Source: JAZKIX01 sp040384645
Lineage (GTDB): Bacteria > Pseudomonadota > Gammaproteobacteria > Burkholderiales > Burkholderiaceae_D
DNA length: 23,669 nucleotides
Reading direction: 5' to 3'
Assembly: GCA_040384645.1 (NCBI GenBank)
Contig: JAZKIX010000210.1
Location: 1-23,669 of the forward strand
This document shows positions 14,718-21,946 of this stretch, one piece after another. Both the position numbers and the translations under genes were made by a program. The notes beneath the pieces were generated by a model, which saw only the letters and a list, made by a program, of their open reading frames with translations, was not told where the DNA came from and searched no databases. The stretch's first letter is position 1; each line of letters begins with the position of its first letter.

Positions 14718-16016
14718 ATGAAGCGCTTTTCTGAAAATATCCTCGGGCTGATCGGTATATTCGCCAGCGTCGCGCTTGGCATCGCCGCTGCGATGCAGAT
14801 ATTGATGTTGGGGCCGCGGATTTTCCCGCTTATTCAAAACCCGCTGGCCTTGGTGGTGGGAGTGTCGGTACAGTTGCTGGCGGGCGCCAATGACGACAAT
14901 GTCCTGCAACTGGCGTACTGGTTGTATCTGATGCTGCATGCGCTGGCAGTGGGCCTGTTTGCGTTCGCCTTTTGGCGCCGCACCAGCGATGCTGTCAAAC
15001 GTCCGGCCGGCAATGCAGGCGCGATGCTTGCACTGCAAATGCTGATCGGCCTATGCGTGCAGTCCGAATTGTTGAATGTCGTCGCTGCCGAGCTTGGCTA
15101 TGTGCTACTCCGGCGCAATGCCGTCAAATGGCTGGTGGCGCAAGTGCTGGCTTTTTTCGTGTTGCGCATGCTCAGTTTTCTCGATGTCGGCATCTGGTTT
15201 CAGCCCTTAGATCTGGTGGCCGACGCCATCGATATCGGCGTCAGCATGGTGTGGATGGTGGTCGCTTTCGGCGTCGGTTACCTGGCCGCATCCGAAAAGC
15301 GCGGACGCATCGAGCGCGGGCTGGCGCATGCCGAAATATTGGCTACGCAACAAATGTTGATGGACTCGCTGCGCGCCTCCGAGCGCTTGCGGATTTCACG
15401 CAATGTGCACGACGCCATCGGTCATCATCTGACCGCGCTCAACTTGCATCTGGAATTGGGCTTGCGTCAATTGGAAAATAAGGGGAGTGCGCAAGTGAAT
15501 ACAGGCGCTCATCTGCCAGCCACTGAGCTAGCCACTGAGCGAGCGACTGAGTCGTTCCGCATTTCACGCGCCTTGGCGCAAGGCTTGCTGGCAGAAATCC
15601 GCAGCGTCGTCAGCGTCGAGCGTGATGACCAATCCATTTGCCTGCGCCAGGCGCTTGATATTCTGTGTTCTGGCATACCAGTGCCGCGCATTGCCTTGTC
15701 GTATGACGAGACGCTCGACTTAGTCGACCCGATGCTGGCACACGCTATTTTTCGCGGCGTGCAAGAGGCCGTCACCAATGCCGTAAAGCACGCCCGTGCC
15801 GATGCGGTCGATGTCACGTTATTGCGTCAGCATGACGGCGTGTCGGTCACGGTATCCGACAACGGAACAGGCGTGCGCAAGCTGGCGGAAGGCAATGGCC
15901 TGGCCGGCATGCGCGACCGGGTCGAAGCATTGCGCGGTAGTCTGGAATTGAAGAATGGCGTAAGCGGCGGCTTTCGCGTCCAGCTCTGGCTGCCAATTCC
16001 CGGAGGCGCTGCATGA
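14718..16016 (+). CDS. NarL/DesK-type membrane histidine kinase
   Basis: A 432-residue sensor kinase. The first ~195 residues are strongly hydrophobic with about six membrane segments (IGIFASVALGIAAAMQIL, YLMLHALAVGLFAFAF, MLALQMLIGLCV, LVAQVLAFFVLRML, MVWMVVAFGVGYLAA among them) and no large extracytoplasmic loop, so the signal is probably sensed in or at the membrane. A HisKA_3 dimerisation domain follows, with the phospho-acceptor H231 in SRNVHDAIGHHLTALNL, then an ATPase domain with the N-box EAVTNAVKHA and G-boxes DNGTG and NGLAGMRDR. A 12-bp tandem repeat lengthens the linker between them. Its stop overlaps the next gene's start (ATGA), making a kinase-regulator pair. The ribosome site is weak. 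Confidence 0.93.
   Translation: MKRFSENILGLIGIFASVALGIAAAMQILMLGPRIFPLIQNPLALVVGVSVQLLAGANDDNVLQLAYWLYLMLHALAVGLFAFAFWRRTSDAVKRPAGNAGAMLALQMLIGLCVQSELLNVVAAELGYVLLRRNAVKWLVAQVLAFFVLRMLSFLDVGIWFQPLDLVADAIDIGVSMVWMVVAFGVGYLAASEKRGRIERGLAHAEILATQQMLMDSLRASERLRISRNVHDAIGHHLTALNLHLELGLRQLENKGSAQVNTGAHLPATELATERATESFRISRALAQGLLAEIRSVVSVERDDQSICLRQALDILCSGIPVPRIALSYDETLDLVDPMLAHAIFRGVQEAVTNAVKHARADAVDVTLLRQHDGVSVTVSDNGTGVRKLAEGNGLAGMRDRVEALRGSLELKNGVSGGFRVQLWLPIPGGAA
15519..15552 (+). repeat. 12-bp tandem repeat inside the histidine kinase gene
   Basis: Two full units and one near-full unit of GCCACTGAGC(T/G)A encode A-T-E-L, A-T-E-R and A-T-E-S in the linker between the dimerisation and ATPase domains. 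The repeat is in frame, so copy-number changes would lengthen or shorten the linker by four residues without disrupting the protein. Confidence 0.8.
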
Positions 16017-16654
16017 TTCGTGTTGTGTTAGTCGATGACCAAACCTTGGTGCGCAGCGGCATCAAAGGCCTGCTCGGTTTGACCGACGATATCCGCGTGA
16101 TCGACGAAGCCGCCGATGTCGCGCAAGCCATTAGCGTGATTGCGGCAATCCAGCCCGACGTTGTCTTGCTCGACATCCGCATGCCCGGCGGCTCTGGCAT
16201 TGAAGTCCTGCGCACACTCAAGGCGCAAGCGCTGTTGCCGCCGACCATCTTGCTGACCACCTTCGATGATGACGAAGCCCTGTTCGACGGCATGCGTGCC
16301 GGCGCCAAAGGTTTCCTTTTGAAAGACATCACGCCGGAACGGCTGGCCGATGCCATCCGCAGCGTGGCCGATGGCCGCAGCTTATTCTTGCCCGCGATCA
16401 CCGAGCGCATTGCAAATGGATTGGGTCAGATGGCGTCGACGTTCCCTAAGCTGGAGCAGCCCGACCCGCTCACCAACCGCGAAGAAGAAATTCTGCGCTT
16501 GATGGCCGGCGGTTTTAATAATCGCGAGATCGCAGATGCCTTGTGCAGCAGCGAAGGCACAGTGAAAAACCATGTGTCCAACATCCTCTCCAAGCTTGGT
16601 GTGCGCGATCGGGTCAGGGCAGTGTTAAGGGGAGTTGAACTTGGCTATATCTAG
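16013..16654 (+). CDS. NarL/FixJ-type response regulator
   Basis: A 213-residue regulator. The receiver domain (about 1-120) has the acidic pair VDD, the phospho-acceptor D54 in VVLLDIRMPGG, the conserved T/S in ILLTTFDDDE and Lys in FLLKDITPE. The C-terminal LuxR-type helix-turn-helix (about 150-210) reads LTNREEEILRLMAGGFNNREIADALCSSEGTVKNHVSNILSKLGV. It is encoded 4 bp overlapping with the kinase and should be its partner; phosphorylation would promote dimerisation and DNA binding. Likely targets are its own operon and the divergent serine hydrolase, by position only. Confidence 0.96.
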   Translation: MIRVVLVDDQTLVRSGIKGLLGLTDDIRVIDEAADVAQAISVIAAIQPDVVLLDIRMPGGSGIEVLRTLKAQALLPPTILLTTFDDDEALFDGMRAGAKGFLLKDITPERLADAIRSVADGRSLFLPAITERIANGLGQMASTFPKLEQPDPLTNREEEILRLMAGGFNNREIADALCSSEGTVKNHVSNILSKLGVRDRVRAVLRGVELGYI

Positions 16655-17159
16655 CGGCCCTGGCCGACTGGTACAGCACGGCGCGCACCAGTTTGCGTCA
16701 GGCCGCCTTGCTGCTTTCCATTCCCTTCGCAAATCAAGGTTGCTTGCGCTGCTGTGCCTGTGCGCCTGGTCATGCTGTCCTTTGGAAACTGTAGCGGCCG
16801 GAGTAAACACCGCACATCCATCCCTCGCTTACCGCAGCCAATCGCCCGAACAACTACCGCCTGAAACCGATCCGGTAGCTTGGCGTGTCCGCAATTTCCT
16901 CAAATCCCTGCAAGCGGGCACGCCCGATTATCGTGACATGGCACCCAAACTCGCCGCCTTGCTGGCTGAGCAAATGCCCGCCGTTCAACAGGAAATGCAG
17001 AGCCTTGGCGTGATGAAATCCATCAGCCTGATGCGAGAAAACAGGCTCGAACGCGTGTATGAACTTTGGTTCGACAAGGGCCGGATGATTTTGGGAGTGC
17101 ACCAGTCTGCCTCGGGACAAATCGATAGCATGCGTCAATCATTGCGCCAGTATCGGTAA
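16641..17159 (+). CDS. Small exported protein cotranscribed with the two-component system
   Basis: About 172 residues. No ATG is available. The TTG at 16641 lies 6 bases after the strong site AAGGGGAG, inside the 3' end of the response regulator gene, so translation is probably coupled; TTG at 16635 is the alternative. A hydrophobic stretch RLLALLCLCAWSCCPLETVAAG preceded by basic residues looks like a signal peptide, although the N-region is unusually long. The mature part has a helical segment (DPVAWRVRNFLKSLQAG, LAALLAEQMPAVQQEMQSLG) followed by RVYELWFDKGRMILGVHQSASGQID, which resembles the small domain (strand-strand, then G-x-I) attached to some secreted serine hydrolases. It may act with the divergent serine hydrolase, but this is inference. 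Confidence 0.7.
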   Translation: MAISSGPGRLVQHGAHQFASGRLAAFHSLRKSRLLALLCLCAWSCCPLETVAAGVNTAHPSLAYRSQSPEQLPPETDPVAWRVRNFLKSLQAGTPDYRDMAPKLAALLAEQMPAVQQEMQSLGVMKSISLMRENRLERVYELWFDKGRMILGVHQSASGQIDSMRQSLRQYR

Positions 17160-17228
17160 AGTGTTGCTTTCCTGACAGATTTGCCCCGTGTGTGGAACCA
17201 GTGCTTTTGAGCTGGAGACATGATTTTT

Positions 17229-17251
17229 AAGGTGTATTGCAAATACACCTT
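17229..17251 (+). promoter_or_regulatory. NsrR operator 1 upstream of hmp
   Basis: A perfect inverted repeat with 10-bp arms AAGGTGTATT and AATACACCTT separated by GCA. It matches the NsrR consensus (arms AAGATGYATTT and AAATRCATCTT around one base) in architecture and at nearly every position. A possible promoter, TTGCAA (17237-17242) with GATAAA (17258-17263), would be covered by repressor bound here; the 15-bp spacing is short, so the promoter call is weak. Confidence 0.8.
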
Positions 17252-17296
17252 ACCTCAGATAAACTTCGGTCATCGAAGGCCAAGCTTGAAATATGT

Positions 17297-17308
17297 ATCC
17301 GCGCGGAT
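17297..17308. other. Perfect 12-bp palindrome in the hmp leader
   Basis: ATCCGCGCGGAT is fully self-complementary and GC-rich inside an otherwise AT-rich leader between the two NsrR-like sites. It may be a binding site for another regulator or a chance palindrome. Confidence 0.35.
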
Positions 17309-17336
17309 CAGATGGGCTTCGTTTTTTTTATCTTTA

Positions 17337-17359
17337 AAGACTCATTTAAAATACATTTA
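17337..17359 (+). promoter_or_regulatory. Probable NsrR operator 2, next to the hmp start
   Basis: AAGACTCATTT, A, AAATACATTTA matches 19 of 23 positions of the consensus AAGATGYATTT-n-AAATRCATCTT; the left and right inner halves are intact. It ends 13 bases before the hmp ATG, where bound repressor would block transcription start or early elongation. TAAAAT at 17347-17352 inside it could be a -10 element. Confidence 0.6.
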
Positions 17360-17372
17360 ATAAAAAGAAACT

Positions 17373-18602
17373 ATGTTAAATCAACAAACCCGCGATCTTG
17401 TAAAAGCCACTGCTCCCATTTTAAAAGTGCATGGTCTTGTCCTTACCAAACATTTTTATGCGCGCATGTTCGACCATAACCCTGAACTTAAATCGATGTT
17501 CAACCAAGGTAATCAACAATCGGGTAGTCAGCAGCAATCGCTGGCATTGGCGGTGGCGGCCTATGCTGAAAATATCGACGACCCGTCCGTTTTGGTGCCG
17601 GTGCTGAAGATGGTGGCCAATAAACATGTCAGCCTGGGCATCAGGGCCGAGCATTACCCCATTGTCGGCAAGCACTTATTGGCCTCGATTAAAGTAGTGT
17701 TGGGCGATGCAGCGTCAGATGAATTAATTAATGCCTGGGCCTTGGCGTATGGCCAGTTAGCCGATTTGCTGATTGGATTTGAGCAAGCAATCTATCAAGA
17801 GGCGGCGTCCCAGCAAGGCGGCTGGACAGCTTGGCGCGGTTTTAAGGTTACCCAGAAAATTGTCGAGAGCGATGAAATCACATCGTTCTATTTGCAGCCT
17901 GCCGATGGCGGCGGCGTGCCAGACTATCGTGCCGGTCAATATGTATCGGTAAAGGTGTTTGTCCCGGCGCTCGGCATCTACCAACCGCGCCAATATAGTC
18001 TGTCGAGTGCGCCAAATGGTCGCTATTTCCGTATCTCAGTCAAGCGTGAATTGGGTGGCAATATAAAGCCCGAAGGAATGGTATCCAATATTCTGCATTC
18101 AAGCGTCCACGAAGGCGCAATCATCGAAGTATCGCCACCGATGGGTGATTTTTACCTGCACGAGGATAGAGATACGTCGGTTGTGCTATTGAGTGCGGGC
18201 GTCGGAATCACGCCAACACTGGCGATGTTGGAACAACTTGTAGAAAAAAAATCTGCCAGAAAAATCCGTTTTATCCATGCTTGCCGGCATGGCGGTGTCC
18301 ACGCTTTCAAGAAGCGCTTGCAATTATTGTCAGGTCAGCATTCTCCGCTAAAATCACACGTTTTTTATGAGCAACCAAGGCATGAGGATACGGTCAATCA
18401 AGACGCTTACACTGCAGGGCGAATCAATATCGCCGACCGTGCAGATGATGTGATCTTGCAGGACGCAGACTATTATTTGTGCGGCCCGATTCCGTTCATG
18501 CAAGCGCAATTGACGCATCTGAAAAAATTGGGCGTTCTGCAAGACCGAATACACTTGGAAGCCTTTGGCAGCGGTGGATTTGCCGTGCAAGCGAATGAAT
18601 AA
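17373..18602 (+). CDS. hmp: Flavohaemoglobin, nitric oxide dioxygenase
   Basis: A 409-residue cytosolic enzyme converting NO with oxygen and NAD(P)H to nitrate. The globin domain (1-140) keeps the haem-pocket residues of the family: Tyr29 (B10), Gln53 (E7), His85 (F8), Tyr95 and Glu137. The FAD domain follows with AGQYVSV, RQYSLSSAP and a GMVSNILH segment. The NAD domain (about 265-400) has LLSAGVGITPTLAML, YLCGPIPFM and HLEAFGSGG at the end. Length is slightly above the 396 of the E. coli protein. Two NsrR-like sites precede it and nsrR follows 63 bp downstream, so it should be repressed by NsrR and induced by NO. The ribosome site (AAAGAAAC) is weak. Confidence 0.97.
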   Translation: MLNQQTRDLVKATAPILKVHGLVLTKHFYARMFDHNPELKSMFNQGNQQSGSQQQSLALAVAAYAENIDDPSVLVPVLKMVANKHVSLGIRAEHYPIVGKHLLASIKVVLGDAASDELINAWALAYGQLADLLIGFEQAIYQEAASQQGGWTAWRGFKVTQKIVESDEITSFYLQPADGGGVPDYRAGQYVSVKVFVPALGIYQPRQYSLSSAPNGRYFRISVKRELGGNIKPEGMVSNILHSSVHEGAIIEVSPPMGDFYLHEDRDTSVVLLSAGVGITPTLAMLEQLVEKKSARKIRFIHACRHGGVHAFKKRLQLLSGQHSPLKSHVFYEQPRHEDTVNQDAYTAGRINIADRADDVILQDADYYLCGPIPFMQAQLTHLKKLGVLQDRIHLEAFGSGGFAVQANE

Positions 18603-18665
18603 TTCGCTATCAATGCGCAGCTCATTGCTATCGGACTCAATCATATTTTTTACAGGGTAATAGCA

Positions 18666-19136
18666 ATGCAGTTGACGCGTTTTTCTGACATCGGGATGCG
18701 GGTGTTGATCTATTTAAGTTGTGGCGATCGTGCAGAACTGGCCACCATTCCCGAGATTGCCAGTCGATTTGGCGTATCTCGTCATCATATGGTCAAGGTA
18801 GTGCATTTTATGGCGCAGCAAAATTGGATCGTCACCTCGCGCGGCAAGGGTGGCGGAATGACCCTGGCCAATCCCGTTGGCAGCTATCGTATCGGCGACC
18901 TGATTCGCAATTTGGAAGGCCATGCCGATTTAATTGATTGCTCGAATCCGCCATGTCATTTAAGGGGAAACTGCCATTTGAAAGGGATGCTGGATCATGC
19001 GTTAAAGGCATTTTTTGAGTGCCTCAATACTTATACCTTGGCCGACGCAGTAGCAAGTCCGACCGGTGATGCCATTATTGTGTTGCATCAGTTGGGCTTT
19101 CAGAAAAGCGACCCGGCAATGCACAAGCCGTTGTGA
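18666..19136 (+). CDS. nsrR: Rrf2-family NO-sensing repressor NsrR
   Basis: A 156-residue Rrf2 regulator. The N-terminal winged helix (TIPEIASRFGVSRHHMVKVVHFMAQQ) binds DNA. Asp8 and three cysteines spaced C92-x4-C97-x5-C103 (DCSNPPCHLRGNC) reproduce the ligand pattern known for the NsrR [4Fe-4S] cluster, distinguishing it from IscR. Nitrosylation of the cluster releases the repressor. An AGGG ribosome site precedes the ATG. It follows hmp by 63 bp with no terminator, so the two are probably cotranscribed and the repressor would be autoregulated through the sites upstream of hmp. Confidence 0.95.
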   Translation: MQLTRFSDIGMRVLIYLSCGDRAELATIPEIASRFGVSRHHMVKVVHFMAQQNWIVTSRGKGGGMTLANPVGSYRIGDLIRNLEGHADLIDCSNPPCHLRGNCHLKGMLDHALKAFFECLNTYTLADAVASPTGDAIIVLHQLGFQKSDPAMHKPL

Positions 19137-19180
19137 GCAAAAAATTAAATAGTCATGTATGTAATCTTTAATTTGTGCAA

Positions 19181-19393
19181 ATGACGCCACGTCGCCTGCT
19201 GGCCGCCATGTTGATGGCGTCGTATGTTAGTGGCATCGTCTCCGGCATCTTGTGCTTTTCAAGCATGCAGCTAGGACTCGCGACGTTAGGGATATGGGCG
19301 CACAATTGGTTTGTTGCGTGCATCAGTGCCAGTACTTTGATTTGGGCGAGCGCACCGAAAATCAACGGACTTGCCGGCAAAATATTGTTTTAA
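19181..19393 (+). CDS. Small two-helix membrane protein, DUF2798-like
   Basis: A 70-residue protein with two hydrophobic segments (LLAAMLMASYVSGIVSGILCF and NWFVACISASTLIWASAPKI) and a W-x-x-x-W connecting turn, ending in a short basic tail. This layout (SGIVSG in helix 1, W in the loop, a Pro near the end of helix 2) resembles DUF2798 inner-membrane proteins; function unknown. ATG at 19181 or GTG at 19175 could be the start; neither has a good ribosome site. It lies 44 bp behind nsrR on the same strand, so it may belong to the NO-responsive unit. Its 3' end lies 42 bp from the truncated rlmI-like gene, at an apparent rearrangement junction. Confidence 0.6.
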   Translation: MTPRRLLAAMLMASYVSGIVSGILCFSSMQLGLATLGIWAHNWFVACISASTLIWASAPKINGLAGKILF

Positions 19394-19435
19394 GCATCCA
19401 AATCGCTTCTTTATCAGTTCAATGCTCGCCTCGCC

Positions 19436-20068
19436 CTACCTAAACCGGCTCTTTTCCCCGGTCTTGATATCCACCAACAACTTCACGCCTTTTTCCGTCA
19501 GTGCCATTTCATCCGGTGGTTCGTCGCCGGCCAGCGCGCCGGAGACGACCGGCAAACCTTCACCCTTGCGCATCAGTTCGTCGGCGCGTTCGTAGACATT
19601 GGGGCAGCCAGTCTCGGCCAGTAGGGTTTGCACGATGGGAACTTTCCAGGCGTCGACGCCGGCGGCCTGGAACTGGCAGATCAGGAAGCCGCTGGCGCCG
19701 CCGTACCAATCGACCAGCAGACCGGGCAAACCGTCTTCTTCACCTAATACCAAGTGGATCGGATTGGAACTCTTAGCTTTACCGGCGCTGTGTTTGGTGA
19801 TCGCGGTTTTGACACGGCGCTTGATGAGGGCATGGTCGATGGCTTCGTTGGGGTCGAAGCTCCAGACGCGGGCGCGGATTTGCGATTTTGGGCTATGGGC
19901 GGCGCGTGCCAGGAATTGGCCGGAGGACGATTGCACCACGGCAGTGACGCCTGGGGTGAAGCGCTCTTGCGGTTTGCCATCGACCCGTTCGACGGCCGAT
20001 TCGTAGATCCAGGGCTGGCGTTCGAGCAGGCTTTTTTCCTTGCCTTGCTTGATGGTGATGATGAGCAT
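19436..20068 (-). pseudogene. rlmI: RlmI-like 23S rRNA methyltransferase gene, 3'-truncated
   Basis: The 210 residues match the N-terminal half of RlmI (23S rRNA m5C methyltransferase, about 396 residues): PUA region GKEKSLLERQPWIYESAVERVDG, then ARAAHSPKSQIRARVWSFDP, LGEEDGLPGLLVDWYGG, VYERADELMRKGEGL, and KGVKLLVDIKTGEK. The frame then reads SRFR-stop where relatives continue into the SAM-binding Rossmann domain (usually TGFYLDQR). That catalytic domain is absent, and none of it appears in the other minus-strand frames downstream. The start at 20068 gives the family-like MLIITIKQGKEKSLL. It lies 37 bp behind gshA on the same strand. A truncated product could still bind RNA but not methylate. 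Confidence 0.85.
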
Positions 20069-20105
20069 GGAGCGACTTTCAGAATAGGGTAAGGGCGGCG
20101 CGTAT

Positions 20106-21704
20106 TTATGCAGCGCTGCACAAGGTACTGGCGCGATATGCCGCAACAAATTGATCGAAGTCGCCAGTTTGTGCGGCCTCGATCTCGGCCTGTTCGTGCA
20201 GCGAGGTGTGCGCCAGATCATTGAAGTAGGCGCTCTCGGCGGCGCTGAGAGGGCGTGCCTTGAAATAGGCGGCGTGCGCCAGGCTTTGCTGCAGGCCGAA
20301 GCGGGGGAAGGAATTGCCGTGTTGTTTCAGCGCGGCCAACACGCGTGCCGAGGGCGTGAGTGCCGTGTCGAGTAATTTGGCTTGCTGTTGTGCGATGGCA
20401 TTGGCATGAACATTGTCGCCGCGTTGGGCGTCGAGCAGAGCGGCGACAGGGCGGATTTGGTCGAGCAATTCCAAACCCCAGTCTTGCAGGGAAATTGCTG
20501 TGCCGTTGCGCTGCAGGGTCAGGCCGGGGCGGCGGCCTTCTTTGACGGCGCGGGCAAAGTTGGCGGTGTGTTCGCGGCTTTGTGCTTCGCTGATCGGCGG
20601 GCTGTCGTCGAGCGCGCAAAACAGCAGGAAGGCGTCGAGGAAGCGCGAGGTGTCGACACTGATGCCGACCGGTTCAAACGGATCGACATCCATGCAGCGT
20701 ACTTCGATGTATTGCACGCCGCGTGCGCACAGTGCCTGGATTGGCCGTTCGCCGCTGCGGATCACACGCTTGGGACGGATGGTGGAGTAATACTCGTTTT
20801 CGATTTGCAGCACATTGGTGCTGATCTGAACCCATTCGCCATCGACCTTGGTACCGATTTCGGCATACGGCGGGTAGGGCTGGTTGACTGCGCGCGACAG
20901 GGTTTGGACGTAGCTGTCTAGGCTGTTTTCTTGCGGGCTGAGGCCGGATTGGGCATCGTTTTGATAGCCTAGGTCGCTCATGCGCAAACTGGTGGCGTAG
21001 GGCAGGTACAGGGTGTCGTCGGACAGGCGTTCCAGCTGGTGGTTGCCGTCGCGCAGGAAGCAACACGACAGCGCCGGCGAAGCGCCGAACAGGAACATCA
21101 GCAGCCAGCTATACCGGCGGAAATTGCGGATCAGGGCTATATAGCTTTCCGACTGGAAGGCCATCGCGGATTGCGCGCTTTGCCCCTGCTTGTCGCCCTG
21201 TTCTGCTTGCAGCACTTGCCAAAGCGGTTCGGCCAGCGAGTAGTTGTAATGGATGCCGGCGATGCATTGCATGGCTTTACCGTAGCGCAGCGCCAGACCG
21301 CGCCGGTAGACGTGCTTGAGCATGCCGATATGCGATTTGCCGTACCAGCCGATGGTGATGTCATCGTCGGGCGGCAGGTGGCTGGGCATGGACTGGCTCC
21401 ACAATAATTCGTCGCCCAGATGGGCATAGGCGAAGCGGTGGATAGCGTCGAGTTTGCCCAAGGCGGTGGCGATATCGTGTTCGGCCGGGGTGATGAATTC
21501 GAGCAAGCTTTCGGCGTAGTCGGTGGTGATTTGCGGGTGGGTCAGGGCGGCGCCCAGTTCGATCGGATGCGGCGTCTTGGCCAGCGTGCCTTGCGGCTCG
21601 ACGCGCAGGGTTTCGCGTTCGATTCCGCGCAAGCCTTGGGCCAGCAGAGGGCGGATGGAATCTTGGGCGAGCAGGGCGAGGCGGCGGGTCAGTAATGTGT
21701 TCAA
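20106..21704 (-). CDS. gshA: Glutamate-cysteine ligase
   Basis: A 532-residue enzyme of the proteobacterial (E. coli-type, about 518 residues) class that joins glutamate and cysteine with ATP in the first step of glutathione synthesis. Recognisable segments are GLRGIERETLRV near residue 25 (nucleotide and metal-binding ERE), TTDYAESLLEFITP, LLWSQSMPSHLP, IAGIHYNYSL, FGASPALSCCFL, YLPYATSLRMSDLGY and YIEVRCMDVDPFEP. The start is taken as TTG at 21704, with AGGA 7 bases upstream and the family-like LNTLLTRRLALL; the frame is open to 21794 without a better signal. It follows prmC, separated by an intergenic repeat, and precedes the truncated rlmI-like gene by 37 bp. Confidence 0.95.
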   Translation of the reverse strand: MNTLLTRRLALLAQDSIRPLLAQGLRGIERETLRVEPQGTLAKTPHPIELGAALTHPQITTDYAESLLEFITPAEHDIATALGKLDAIHRFAYAHLGDELLWSQSMPSHLPPDDDITIGWYGKSHIGMLKHVYRRGLALRYGKAMQCIAGIHYNYSLAEPLWQVLQAEQGDKQGQSAQSAMAFQSESYIALIRNFRRYSWLLMFLFGASPALSCCFLRDGNHQLERLSDDTLYLPYATSLRMSDLGYQNDAQSGLSPQENSLDSYVQTLSRAVNQPYPPYAEIGTKVDGEWVQISTNVLQIENEYYSTIRPKRVIRSGERPIQALCARGVQYIEVRCMDVDPFEPVGISVDTSRFLDAFLLFCALDDSPPISEAQSREHTANFARAVKEGRRPGLTLQRNGTAISLQDWGLELLDQIRPVAALLDAQRGDNVHANAIAQQQAKLLDTALTPSARVLAALKQHGNSFPRFGLQQSLAHAAYFKARPLSAAESAYFNDLAHTSLHEQAEIEAAQTGDFDQFVAAYRASTLCSAA

Positions 21705-21840
21705 GGCGTGTCCTGTCTGGTAAAGCCTGCGTGTTGAATTGACGCGAGAATAACCGATATTTGCCGAATGCGTCGGCACTGCCAGAGGCGTCAAAATGAT
21801 CGGCGCCGCAACCCTTATTTCTACTTAAATTTATTAATTA

Positions 21841-21922
21841 TGAGGGGGTATAGGAACAAATGATGCCTAATCCGCAGGCATTTATTGCATCAAAAAAAAT
21901 ACACGGCGGAGTATATTTTAGC
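21841..21922 (-). repeat. Intergenic repeat family, copy 4
   Basis: Read on the minus strand, it begins about 25 bases after the prmC stop. ATAC-N8-GTAT starts at 21914 with arms AAAATATAC/GTGTATTTT (one mismatch) followed by eight T; then CAATAAATGCCTGCGG; and ATACCCCC starting at 21851, exactly 63 bases on. The flank TGTTTTTAGCTAAA also resembles the one before copy 3. The hairpin plus T8 could terminate prmC transcription. Confidence 0.8.
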
Positions 21923-21946
21923 TAAAAACAGCTGCCGGGGCTGATT

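Noticed and set aside
1001..21922. The four repeats as integron attC sites, since they follow stop codons
   Set aside because: No RYYYAAC/GTTRRRY core sites, no integrase, and the adjacent genes are housekeeping genes rather than cassettes.
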